DNA of 64,000 nt from Glandiceps talaboti. Taxonomy: Eukaryota; Hemichordata; Enteropneusta; Spengelidae. The notes under the pieces are model-generated. The model saw only the letters and a list, made by a program, of their open reading frames with translations. It ran no database searches and had not been told where the DNA came from. The stretch is from NCBI RefSeq assembly GCF_964340395.1, contig NC_135565.1, positions 3,257,142 to 3,321,141 of the forward strand, read 5' to 3'. Position numbers and translations under genes: made by a program. Below are positions 36,201 to 64,000 of this stretch, piece by piece (position 1 is the stretch's first letter; the number at the start of each line of letters is the position of its first letter).

Positions 36201-39200
36201 AAACAGCAAACCTGTCAAAAAAATAGGCATCAATCGATCCTCAAGGCTAACAAAGGCACAGCCATGCATGACCCATTGACAGTGTAACGAGTCGTAGTAG
36301 ACATTCATTTGCTAAAACTACGCATACCAAAATCTCGGTTTTATAATTTTGATAGCAGAAAATGGTTGACATGAGTCCATCAAGGAGTACAATTATTAAT
36401 AGTTTTGTAACGCTTTCACTTACAATTTGTATACAATTCTCGATGTCTTAGAGTATCGTGATGTGGGAATTTACATTCAGGGTAAAGGTTCACTTTTTTA
36501 CTACGTATGAGCACGAATATGACTTCAAATGAGAACGTAACCCATATTGAGAACGACACACGTATCTTAATTAAAAGCTTATCCAAAGTCTGGAGTCCAT
36601 CCCATTGCATGTGATGACACCTTTATTGTAGGAAACAAACACGTTTCTATCTGTTGACGGTGTATCTACTTTCATCACGTTCCATGGCCCTCCCAACATA
36701 TCACATTTTCTCTGTGTCTGTAGCATAGGAGCTATACACAACCAAAAGACAAGGTTAAATAAAGGAATTGCAAGTTACAGGAAACAGCTGTTGAAGTGCT
36801 TGTCGAATTTGAAAGGTTTTGTTTTTTAATTGTTTTCTCGGCTCTTTATTTAGCACATGTTAAGAAGTTCAAAACTATTCAGGTTGGCGTCAGACCGTCC
36901 TAGGTGTCTCAAATTTGTAGGCAGTGCTCTAGCTCGGTGACACGATACTGACAAAAGCTTTCCGGGTAACAACCGTTGCCAAGCATCGACACCATATTGT
37001 CAAAAGGCTCCTCCGTGTAAAAAAAGTTGCCAAGCAACGGAGATGTATCGCGTCGACAAGTGTAAAAGACGTTAATTAAAGCAAAAATACAAATATACAA
37101 CTTTATGTGATTATTACAAGACATTGAGAGACAAACTAAGAAAACCCAGGGAACCTATTTTAGTTGAAGTACTAAAGTTTCATTTACAGTTGAAAAGATG
37201 ACTATATTTGACTGTATAAGTTAAATAATTTTAAGTGGAAATTTACAAAAAATACATTTTTGGGGTCAAAATCATTGATATGTGTCAAAGTGTTAAAAAT
37301 CACCATGGAAACCACAACTTCAAACATAGATTCAACTTAATACATGAAACACATAGTGTATTTATTTTGTCTTTATTGTGAAATATTATGTAGGAAAAAT
37401 GAGCCAACGAACCTGCATATCACCCTAAAATAGTTATTTTAACCATTTATCCTGGAACAATAGAAAGGAAGTGATCTTCAGTAATATAATAACTCAGATC
37501 ACTTCTTTTAGTAATCTGAGCATAGACCGATGGTCTATGGTGGAGGGTCTATGGTCTGAGCATAGACCGATGGTCTATGGTGGAGGGTCTATGGTCTGAG
37601 CATAGACCGATGGTCAATGGTGGAGGGTCTATGGTCTGAGCATAGACCGATGGTCTATGGTGGAGGGTCTATGGTCTGAGCATAGACCGATGGTCTATGG
37701 TGGAGGGTCTATGGTCTGAGCATAGACCGATGGTCTATGGTGGAGGGTCTATGGTCTATGGTGGAGGGTCTATGGTCTGAGCATAGACCGATGGTCTATG
37801 GTGGAGGGTCTATGGTCTGAGCATAGACCGATGGTCTATGGTGGAGGGTCTATGGTCTGAGATACTAATAAACGGGTCAAGCTCAGGGGATGACGTATGA
37901 CTCAGTACGTACAGGCAAAAGAACTATTGTAATGAAAGTGTGACTGTTGGAAGGGGATGACATCAAACAGAACTAATGAGACACTTCTCTAAAGGATAGA
38001 TTATCATTAATATTATAACTTTCATGTTGGAAATATACGGGTACATAAAGAGGATGTGAGATTTAATCCACAGACGTGTATGACCAACCACGAAAATAAC
38101 TTGAAATTAAGCCATTCATTCATTTTAGAACCCTGATGAAGACTGTGTATAATCAAACGTTGCATATTTTATCAGAGCCAATTTATTGGAACAATTGTCC
38201 CGTATGATTTCAAACACAACATATATAATGGGTTCGAATGGTGTCATCGTAATGTGTCTTTCTCTTCTTTACAGAACGAAAGAATTGTTGAAGATATCGA
38301 CAATCACATCAAACCCTCTACGAAACCTGCAACCATCTCAGAAGACTATACAACTGATGACGTGTCTACAATTCAACCTGAGACCGTTGGAGTGAATAAT
38401 AATGGATCCGCCCTATTACATGACCTGTCAAACAATATAGAAACTTTAAAACAATACATGGGAAATACGAATACGTCGCTGCCAATATATCGTTCTGAAG
38501 TTGAAGATGCCAGTGATGCGAGGAGATTGTCGTTAGAAGGGAGATATAGACACACAGTTGATATTTGGACCGGGCAACTTTGTTGGAAAGAGGTAGATAT
38601 AAGTACCTACGGATTTTTCGTCAATCATAACAGTGCGGTGTTGCATCAGTTGAATTAAACGTTTACCGATCGCGAACTGTGGTGGCGTATTCTATACAAT
38701 GATGGTAACAGAATGGATGTAATTTCAGCCAATAACAGCACAGTTTGGATATTGTGTTTGTTCACTTTTTATAGTTGTCTTCATTTACTTCAGTGATCCC
38801 TTATACCACATCAACTGTTATTGAAGTATTGTGACCAACGATTATCGAAGTAATTAAAAAAATGAATTGCAATTTGAAAATAAACTAAAAATCCGACCTA
38901 CGTACCCTATTTCTGAAGTCATGTTATTGGAAACAAACATTTTGATCGGTTTTGTCTAATGTGTAATACCAGGATTCATTTGATTGCTTACGTAACGTTT
39001 TTATGTTGAACCTAGTTTTATACTGTTATATATTACTACACGGGTCGTAATATGCCGCTAGAACAACAACTCCTCCATATATGGAGGATCTTCAAATCGT
39101 ATTGTTTTCTTTGCTTTGTAGCCATGGCGACGCCACAATGCAAGTCAACAGTTGTTAACCATACAGTCATGCATGTTTGCAAGAAGTAAGGATGAATCTA

Positions 39201-40677
39201 CATTTCAAGCGACTCGTTGGCCAACAACACTCCGCCTGTTCTTATTTCCCAAAACCCTACTGGTGAGTAGTCCTAAATTGTAACTTCTCACTTTAGATAT
39301 TGTTTTCATGTATTCCGTGTAGATTTCACGTCTGTTTATGTCGACCTGTGTATTCTTCGTTGAGGTGTTATTGGAACAAGGGCGCCACCAGCGACGATTC
39401 GTTCGGTTTGCATTTGTTCCTCAATCTCTTCTCCGTAATAAATCATCTCGCTACTCAGAGAAAATTTTGCAAACACTAATTTCATCATTATGCATATTTG
39501 TCATGTTATAATATTTATAGGGTTAGAACATATTGTCGGATCGTCAGTATTGTTAATTGAATATTACAAATATACACCTATGTTTTTATTACCTTGTCAG
39601 ACTGGACTTGAACGCTTTCTACATACCAAAGATGAACATTCGACGATTCTTCTGTTTTCCACCAAAGAACCAGCTGAGTATGCAGCACTGTCACTTGTTT
39701 TTCGTGAATTTGTAAGTTGTACAATGTTAATAAGTTGAACTCCATTGTTCGCAAGACTCTCATGATTTTGTATTTATTACTGCTATCAACTTGAATTTAA
39801 AGGAAAAGTCCAATCAGACATATCTGCCTTTAGTATACTTGTATCGATTACTGCTATCAACTTAAAAGGAAAAGTCCAGTCAGACTTATTTCTGTCTTTA
39901 GTACACTTGTATTGATTACTGTTATCAACTTAAAAGGAAAAGTCCAGTCAGACTTATTTCTGTCTTTAGTACACTTGTATTGATTACTGTTATCAACTTA
40001 CACGTGATTTGGGTTGACCGTTGTAAAATAGCACTTTGGTATCTTAATCAAATTTGCAATGTTGTAAAGAATCCCTACTGTGCTTCCATGTGTTATGTCA
40101 TTTCAGTGATATCATATGCTAATGAAAGGTATGTAAGAAACCACTACAGGGAGTGAAACCATTGTTTCAACCATCTCGTTGTCTTGGTAGATATAAGCCT
40201 GTCTAGACGTTTTCTTCAAACCGGTATAGCTCGTAACTTTGTGATTGTGGGGGGGGGGGGGGAGTAAACTTGTTACTTTACTTATTTTTGATACTGTTAG
40301 ACAATGATGCAGAACTAAAGTTGCGCAAGAAAATTCAACTGAAAACATCATAATTGACATGAATACCAAACAAATTGACAATATTCCAAGTTTTCATACC
40401 TCTCTGTATATGTAACTAGCACTAGGCTGCGGTCAGAATTTACAGGGTACAAATCAAAAGTGTTTTTAATTTCTAACATCCTATCTATCTATTCCAGACT
40501 GGTATGGTGTGCGTGTCTTCGAACGATGGTGACCAAAAAGTGAAAAATCTAGTTGTAACATTCGACACCGAGGACAATCAAGTAATTGGTTTGGTTCCCA
40601 AGGACAATGATACATTTTTACGTCGGTTCAAAGACTTTGCTGTCGAATATTTGAAGTTAGACGAGTATTTTAAACAG
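30254..40677 (+). CDS. Predicted split gene, unknown product (5 exons, 3' end not found)
   Basis: Proposed coding exons: 30254-30374, 35521-35648, 38275-38592, 39601-39711 and 40498-40677. Phases are 1, 0, 0, 0, 0 and consistent, giving 286 codons. Donors include CGTAAGT, AAGGTAGGT, TTTGTAAGT and CAGGTAAGC; the third donor, GAGGTAGAT, is weaker. Without that splice the frame stops at 38,658, giving a 210-aa product. The N terminus is Ser/Asp-rich, then Arg-rich (RTTRRRRRSS), so nuclear or RNA/DNA contact is possible. Exons 4-5 read STILLFSTKEP, LSLVFREF and TGMVCVSS, an alternation resembling a redox-inactive thioredoxin-like fold, without a CxxC. I do not recognise the family. No terminal exon was found before 43 kb. 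Joining to the exon array downstream in phase 0 at 45,630 is possible but less likely. Confidence 0.45.
31490..31930. other. Intron 1 of predicted gene; no feature
   Basis: AT-rich DNA inside the proposed first intron (30,375-35,520). No coding exon or structured repeat seen. Confidence 0.4.
31951..32090. mobile_element. Foldback element with GGTACC arms
   Basis: The arm at 31,951-31,989 (containing CTTTCTCGGTACCCTGG) is matched in inverse at 32,051-32,090 (CCAGGGTACCGAGAAAG), about 85% over 39 bp. The loop contains CTAACCTTACCCTAACCCTT, which resembles telomeric TTAGGG repeats on the other strand. Target duplications were not identified. Likely a small non-autonomous element. Confidence 0.6.
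32591..33387. repeat. 33-bp minisatellite, about 24 copies
   Basis: Unit GATTATCTACTGTAAATGAT followed by GTTGAACTTTAAA, period 33 bp. Units differ mainly by T/C in CTTTAAA versus CTTCAAA, with rare GCT and TAG variants. The period is divisible by three, but stop codons interrupt every frame I checked. Confidence 0.97.
33490..33700 (-). pseudogene. Possible Penelope-like RT N-terminal relic
   Basis: The minus strand encodes VTIKRFDKGRGVVIIDTSDY followed by an amphipathic stretch. This resembles the IKPADKGGAVVV-type block at the start of the RT of Penelope-like elements, seen intact at about 13,870 on the minus strand. No downstream RT motifs follow; the 33-bp minisatellite begins instead. 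It could be a truncated relic of a divergent family. Confidence 0.4.
33834..34027 (+). promoter_or_regulatory. Candidate alternative promoter and leader exon
   Basis: CCAAT at 33,834, TATAAAG at 33,927-33,933 and a CACAG/GTATGT donor at 34,027 suggest a second promoter. Its short leader exon (about 33,957-34,027) could splice to the exon at 35,521. Supported by motif order only. Confidence 0.3.
34028..35520. other. Intron/intergenic; no gene seen
   Basis: Holds the hairpin CCTCAGAC/GTCTGAGG at 34,545-34,570, which shares ACCTCAGACCACTA with the 41-bp minisatellite. It also has a G-run at 34,758, and inverted GTGGGTTATACTTCCA and TGGAAGTATATAACCCA sequences at about 35,129 and 35,252 that could be ends of a small element. 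Confidence 0.4.
35649..37505. other. Intron of predicted gene; no feature
   Basis: AT-rich DNA. I see no exon with convincing borders on either strand, and no strong repeat. The direct sequences GTTGCCAAGCA at about 36,975 and 37,025 form a weak local duplication. Confidence 0.35.
37512..37862. repeat. 40-bp minisatellite with hairpin in each unit
   Basis: About eight to nine units of TCTGAGCATAGACCGATGGT followed by CTATGGTGGAGGGTCTATGG. Each unit holds the perfect palindrome CATAGACC-GAT-GGTCTATG. One unit is partly duplicated near 37,741-37,770 (TCTATGGTGGAGGGTC repeated). Confidence 0.96.
39788..39998. repeat. 67-bp tandem repeat, 3 copies
   Basis: Three direct copies containing ATCAACTTAAAAGGAAAAGT and CAGACTTATTTCTGTCTTTAG. 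The second and third are nearly identical and the first is diverged. It lies in the proposed intron 39,712-40,497. Confidence 0.85.
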
Positions 40678-40703
40678 GTAAGCTAACAATTTTGTTTTGA
40701 ATA

Positions 40704-40746
40704 TTATCTCTGTCTCTGTCTCTGTCTCTCTCTCTGTGTGTGTGTG

Positions 40747-40777
<31 letters not shown>

Positions 40778-40784
40778 GTCTCTC

Positions 40785-40816
<32 letters not shown>

Positions 40817-40842
40817 CCTCTCTCTCTCTCTCTCTCGCTCTC
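40704..40842. repeat. TC-rich microsatellite
   Basis: (CTCT)n with GTCTCT and GTGT interruptions, beginning about 25 bp after the donor of the exon ending at 40,677. Confidence 0.95.
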
Positions 40843-40849
40843 TGTTTGC

Positions 40850-41943
40850 ATAATTTTAGAATTCCGTGCATGTTTTCTCTGTAGTGTGTTATTAAGTATA
40901 TGTATGTACTAGTTCCGTAATATTCCGTTCGTATCATTTTTTTATAGAGGGAGCAATTTCACAAAGTCTGCAGAGTCCAGTGGGCTGAGAATAATAGACG
41001 ACTATAGTCCAGTGGGCTGAGAATAATAGACGACCATAGTTCAGTGAAGTACTCGTTGGTATTCACCTACTTTCACCTGTTAAGATATATGATGATGCTG
41101 TTATTGGCAAGGCTTTCCCGCCAAAATGTCGATTCCCAGTTTTGGATATTTCTTTAATTTTTGTAGATTACTTTTAGTCAAGAATCACGAAAATGTATCA
41201 TTTATATTTTATTCAAAATTTATATTTAAATATGTTAGCGTCCAGACATTTTGAGTGACGCACAAGCATAATCTAGGTCAAATCAAGATACTGATTTACA
41301 TAAAATTATCGTATTGGTAATGAAATTAGTATATTAATGGAATTCTTCAACTTATTATTGTTATTTTGTCAACTTGTCAGACTTATTTCAAAGATACGGG
41401 TTACGTTTTTCAGTTACAAGTTGATCGAGGAGGTGGCTTCACCTGCGTTTGAACGGGGTTTTTTTGGACTATTTTTTTTGTAGTTTTCTACGTTAATTAC
41501 TGTAGTAAATCAGTTACTATGGTTGATAGAAATCCGAATTAACGTTCAATTTAGTAATGATAATATAATAGATGTGATCATGAAATACTTTATTATGTTG
41601 ACCTATATTCTACATTGGAGAACATCTAATCTATGCCATCACCCTAACTAAGACTAAAAGTGAACAATAGACAATTTTAATGTCATGGAAACGTAAATCA
41701 AAGTAGATCAGTGTTCTGCTTGTGTATATTACTACGAATATTTTGTAGCAAAAGATAAAAAAAATGAGAAAACTTATGTAAAACGCTTAGAAATTTATCT
41801 TATGGAGAGAGTAACGTTCTCCAGTACTAGAGTAGCCTTGCTAAGTTAGTTTTGTTGGTATCCTCCGGGTTGTATCGACCAATCAATCCAAAAATGTGCA
41901 TATCGCCAAAATCCAATACGACGCTGAACACGAACCATATCAG
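40850..41943. other. No gene seen
   Basis: AT-rich. The only repeat noticed is a double copy of CAGTGGGCTGAGAATAATAG at about 40,978-41,030. Confidence 0.4.
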
Positions 41944-41945
41944 AT

Positions 41946-42172
41946 TGTATGTATGTATGTTTGTTTGTGTGCGCGTGTGTGCGTCCATGCATGCATGCAT
42001 GTACATGTATGTATGTATGTATGTATGTATGTGTGTATGTATGTACATGTATGTATGCATGTATGTATGTATGTATGTATGTACGTGCGTACGTACGTAC
42101 GACTGTATGTATGTATGTATGTATGTATGTATGTATGTATGTATGTATGTATGTATGTATGTATTTATATAG
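41946..42172. repeat. GTAT microsatellite
   Basis: (GTAT)n with GTGC, CATG and CGTA interruptions, the complement of the CATA tracts near the actin genes. Confidence 0.95.
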
Positions 42173-42589
42173 ATGCTGTTGGCATATTACCTATCGTATC
42201 GTAAATCGCAATCTATTTCTGGCTAAAAGTCGTTAAGTTTTCTAGGCTGTTACAAGGACTGTACAATTTAATTGTCTGTCTGCAGATCTAGGAAGAAACC
42301 GTAACTATTGATGAAAGTTCAAGGCACTTATAGATTACCGAAACCAACACAAGTAAAAATGATCGCAATGTCTCATTCATCGCACAAATATAACGGACGG
42401 ACTGAGAAGTATAATTGTACTACAAGTAATGTCTTTGTTTTTCATTTCTATATTTTTAGCAATGTATGCTGGGTACTATCAGGAGTGTTAATAAAATATT
42501 AACTGGAACGGTATTGTTTATATTATAGGTTTTCGTCTTTCCTGTAGTTTCAGTCTTGTTATCCTCGCTGCTTGTCTGCTCTGGTACAT

Positions 42590-42657
42590 GGTGTGTGTGT
42601 GTCTGTGTGCGTGCGTGCGTGCGCATTTATGTATGTGTGCATGCGTGTTTGTGTATG

Positions 42658-42691
<34 letters not shown>

Positions 42692-42760
42692 TGCGTGTTG
42701 GCACACTTGCATATGTATATCCCTCTGTCTGTCTGTCTGTCTGACTGACTGACTGACTCT
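42590..42760. repeat. GTGT/GTAT/GTCT compound microsatellite
   Basis: Compound tract: GTGT and GTGC, then GTAT, then GTCT and GACT. Confidence 0.9.
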
Positions 42761-43262
42761 TTTTCTTATCCCGCCCAATACCTATAAGTGCATCATTATT
42801 TGTAGCTATGTCGTAGTTGTATCACCAACGTTACAAAGACATCAGTTATTCACCACGTGTCTACATATATTGAAAGAAATAGAATGTCTTATATTCACTG
42901 GCCTGCATAGATCTGTCTTGTCGACGCCCAGCCTTCAATTGTCTGGGGTGTATGAGGGCACCACGACACGGTGTACCTTGAAGAACAATAAGTTAGTTTG
43001 TCGTAAATATCAGTCAATATAAAGAATATTGCATATGTAGACAATTCAAGCAATTAGCATTCCATAAATATATATACAATAAACCCGTTTTTTATCTGTG
43101 GACTCCCAAATGATTTTTCTACAATATGAGAATTTCTATGTTTTGTGTTTCATTTCAATAAATTTTACAATGAGTAATAATTCGTCAATATCATTGCACT
43201 CGGTATTTCCTACTGTGTTTCTCCTGGCTACATGTAATACATTGTCCGACGGAAGTGTACCA

Positions 43263-43532
43263 TATATATATAATAAATGCACTGTACACGGTGCACGGTT
43301 CGATTGGTTGAAAGTTAAGCGTGCCAAAATACAAATACCCGGATGTCATGGAACGCTTCGCGGAAACAATGACGCCATGGAACGTCACAACACTGCATTC
43401 TTTCAACTGCAGGTGGAGCTGTTGGAAGCTGTGAAGTTGTACTTTGGTATTTGCTTCGCGTTCAAAAGTTCACTTTGTGAGGCTCTTTGTGAGTTTTGTG
43501 TATGGCTTTTGGAATGTATGTAGAAATCTAAG
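43263..43532 (+). promoter_or_regulatory. Candidate promoter and leader exon of the array gene
   Basis: A TATA-like run, ATATATATAATAAA, lies at about 43,263. A strong donor AAGGTAAGA ends a possible leader exon at 43,532. The next acceptor is at 44,031-44,032. The inverted CCAAT GATTGGTTG sits downstream of the TATA run, which weakens the case. Confidence 0.3.
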
Positions 43533-43855
43533 GTAAGATTTGATATATCTGTGTTCACATGTTTTATCATGTCAACAGTTAATGTGTTTTTTTCACATTT
43601 ATTCCAGCCTAGTTACAGTGTACTCGATAACTGTTGTATGTTGTCATCCTATCGGATAATCCAACCTTTTATTTATTTCGTATAATATGTTGACATAACT
43701 TGTAAACTTTTGAAGACAAAAATTTAATATAAACCCAAAAACGGACACCACATTAAAACGGACAAATTGATGTTTATACTGCGAATTTTGCTTTTAAAAA
43801 AATGCAACATACAAATTGACGTCAAGCGTAGATTCGTTCGTAAGTCATACGGCAA

Positions 43856-43897
43856 CATTGGAACACTTGCGTTTTACGCAAGTGTTCGTTCCAATGT
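43856..43897. repeat. Nested perfect palindrome
   Basis: GAACACTTGCGT and ACGCAAGTGTTC flank TTT in a perfect 12-bp stem. The outer CATTGGAAC and GTTCCAATG give an alternative pairing. It lies between the proposed leader exon and the start-codon exon of the array gene. Confidence 0.75.
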
Positions 43898-44036
43898 GTG
43901 TGTTTGTAAACACTGTAGGCGTCATAGTAACCGAAGTATTTTGCGAAAAGGTGAACTGTTATTAAATCAAACTTTGTTAATTTTCAAACTTTCATGAGTT
44001 TTTTTTTTGTTTACCGTGATATGAATTTACAGAAGT

Positions 44037-63491
<19,455 letters not shown>

Positions 63492-64000
63492 GTAGGAAAT
63501 TCTTTCTTTCTCGCTTCATTTATTCATAAATTAATTCACTGTGTTATATAATCTATAAGCCATAAAAAATGTTTTGTTACCTGACCCTACCTAGTTTTTC
63601 GCTCCCACCATAATATTTTTTTATTCGAAAAAAATACTAAAATTGCTAAAAATGTGAATTTTCACAAGAAAGTGTTGATGCGGAAACTGACGTTAATATG
63701 AAAACTGTTCTTCCAGTCGGTATTGATAGTATATCTGATGGGAAGATACTAATCATACAGACACCATATATGGAAAACAATAGACAAAATAAGTACTTGA
63801 ACTAGACACTCACATATCAAAATATAATATATATAAAATGAAATAAAATTCTACTTACCCCACCTGTTCTAAAATTGAGGGTAACAGTTTTTTTGTTATG
63901 TCTTACAAGACATTAATTCAACTAATATCCAAATATTCGCATACAAATGGTGAGAAGAGAAAGGACCAGAAACATCTCAATTTTCCCACAAACATCGGCA
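63492..64000. other. Intron after last fused exon
   Basis: Homologous to 60,550-61,150: the same TTCTTTCTTTC start, then TTCATTTATTCAT, CCAGTCGGTA and ACTAATATCCA. By analogy another B exon is expected just beyond the window. Confidence 0.65.

Noticed and set aside
43098-43523. 141-aa frame before the array gene
   Set aside because: No recognisable domain, and it overlaps the proposed TATA run and leader exon. Kept only as a possible 5' untranslated exon.

Overview
The window is animal nuclear DNA. It is AT-rich, full of microsatellites and minisatellites, has intron-split genes with GT/AG borders, and carries a Penelope-like retroelement, LINE relics and MITE-like foldback elements. The actin genes, with introns at codons 42/43, 122/123, 205 and 268 counted from Met, fit a deuterostome invertebrate such as a cephalochordate, hemichordate or echinoderm. 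The species cannot be fixed from this sequence alone.

Region 1 (1-23.5 kb) is a tandem segmental duplication. Copy 1 spans about 2.15-11.06 kb and copy 2 about 11.09-23.06 kb. Each copy holds one complete five-coding-exon actin gene (376 aa) with shared upstream and downstream DNA. The two proteins differ at only two residues that I can see. The copies differ by insertions that can be dated relative to the duplication. Copy 2 has a 5'-truncated Penelope-like element inside a CATA microsatellite and an extra microsatellite-bearing block in intron 1. Copy 1 has a 487-bp foldback MITE in intron 1 with a 9-bp target-site duplication; copy 2 still has the empty site. LINE relics lie at the duplication edges. 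Three decayed actin exons (1.35-1.55 kb minus, 24.76-24.85 kb plus, 29.16-29.64 kb minus) show an older, larger actin cluster.

Region 2 (23.5-43 kb) holds repeats and a split gene. It has a 41-bp minisatellite of about 43 copies, a 231-bp MITE, a foldback with GGTACC arms, and 33-bp and 40-bp minisatellites. A candidate plus-strand gene has five phase-compatible exons between 30,254 and 40,677. It starts behind a promoter with inverted CCAAT boxes and a TATA-like box. It encodes an Arg-rich N terminus followed by a possibly thioredoxin-like part. I do not recognise the product.

Region 3 (43.2-64 kb) is the most unusual part: a gene built from a tandem exon array. After a possible start exon (ATG at 44,037) and an exon carrying the TFFRRLFSP motif, a 93-nt exon (B, 31 aa) and a 300-303-nt exon (C, 100-101 aa, rich in Glu, Lys and Asp) alternate seven times in units of about 1.5 kb. 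Two further B exons follow, each paired with a larger fused exon (C-like half plus TFFRRLFSP half). All array exons are phase 0-0, so any number of units keeps the frame. The joined model gives 1,340 codons inside the window and probably runs past its end. Units 3-4 and 5-6 are near-identical, so the array expanded recently as a 3.1-kb dimer. An intronic 60-bp minisatellite has its single-copy counterpart in a homologous intron 14 kb away.
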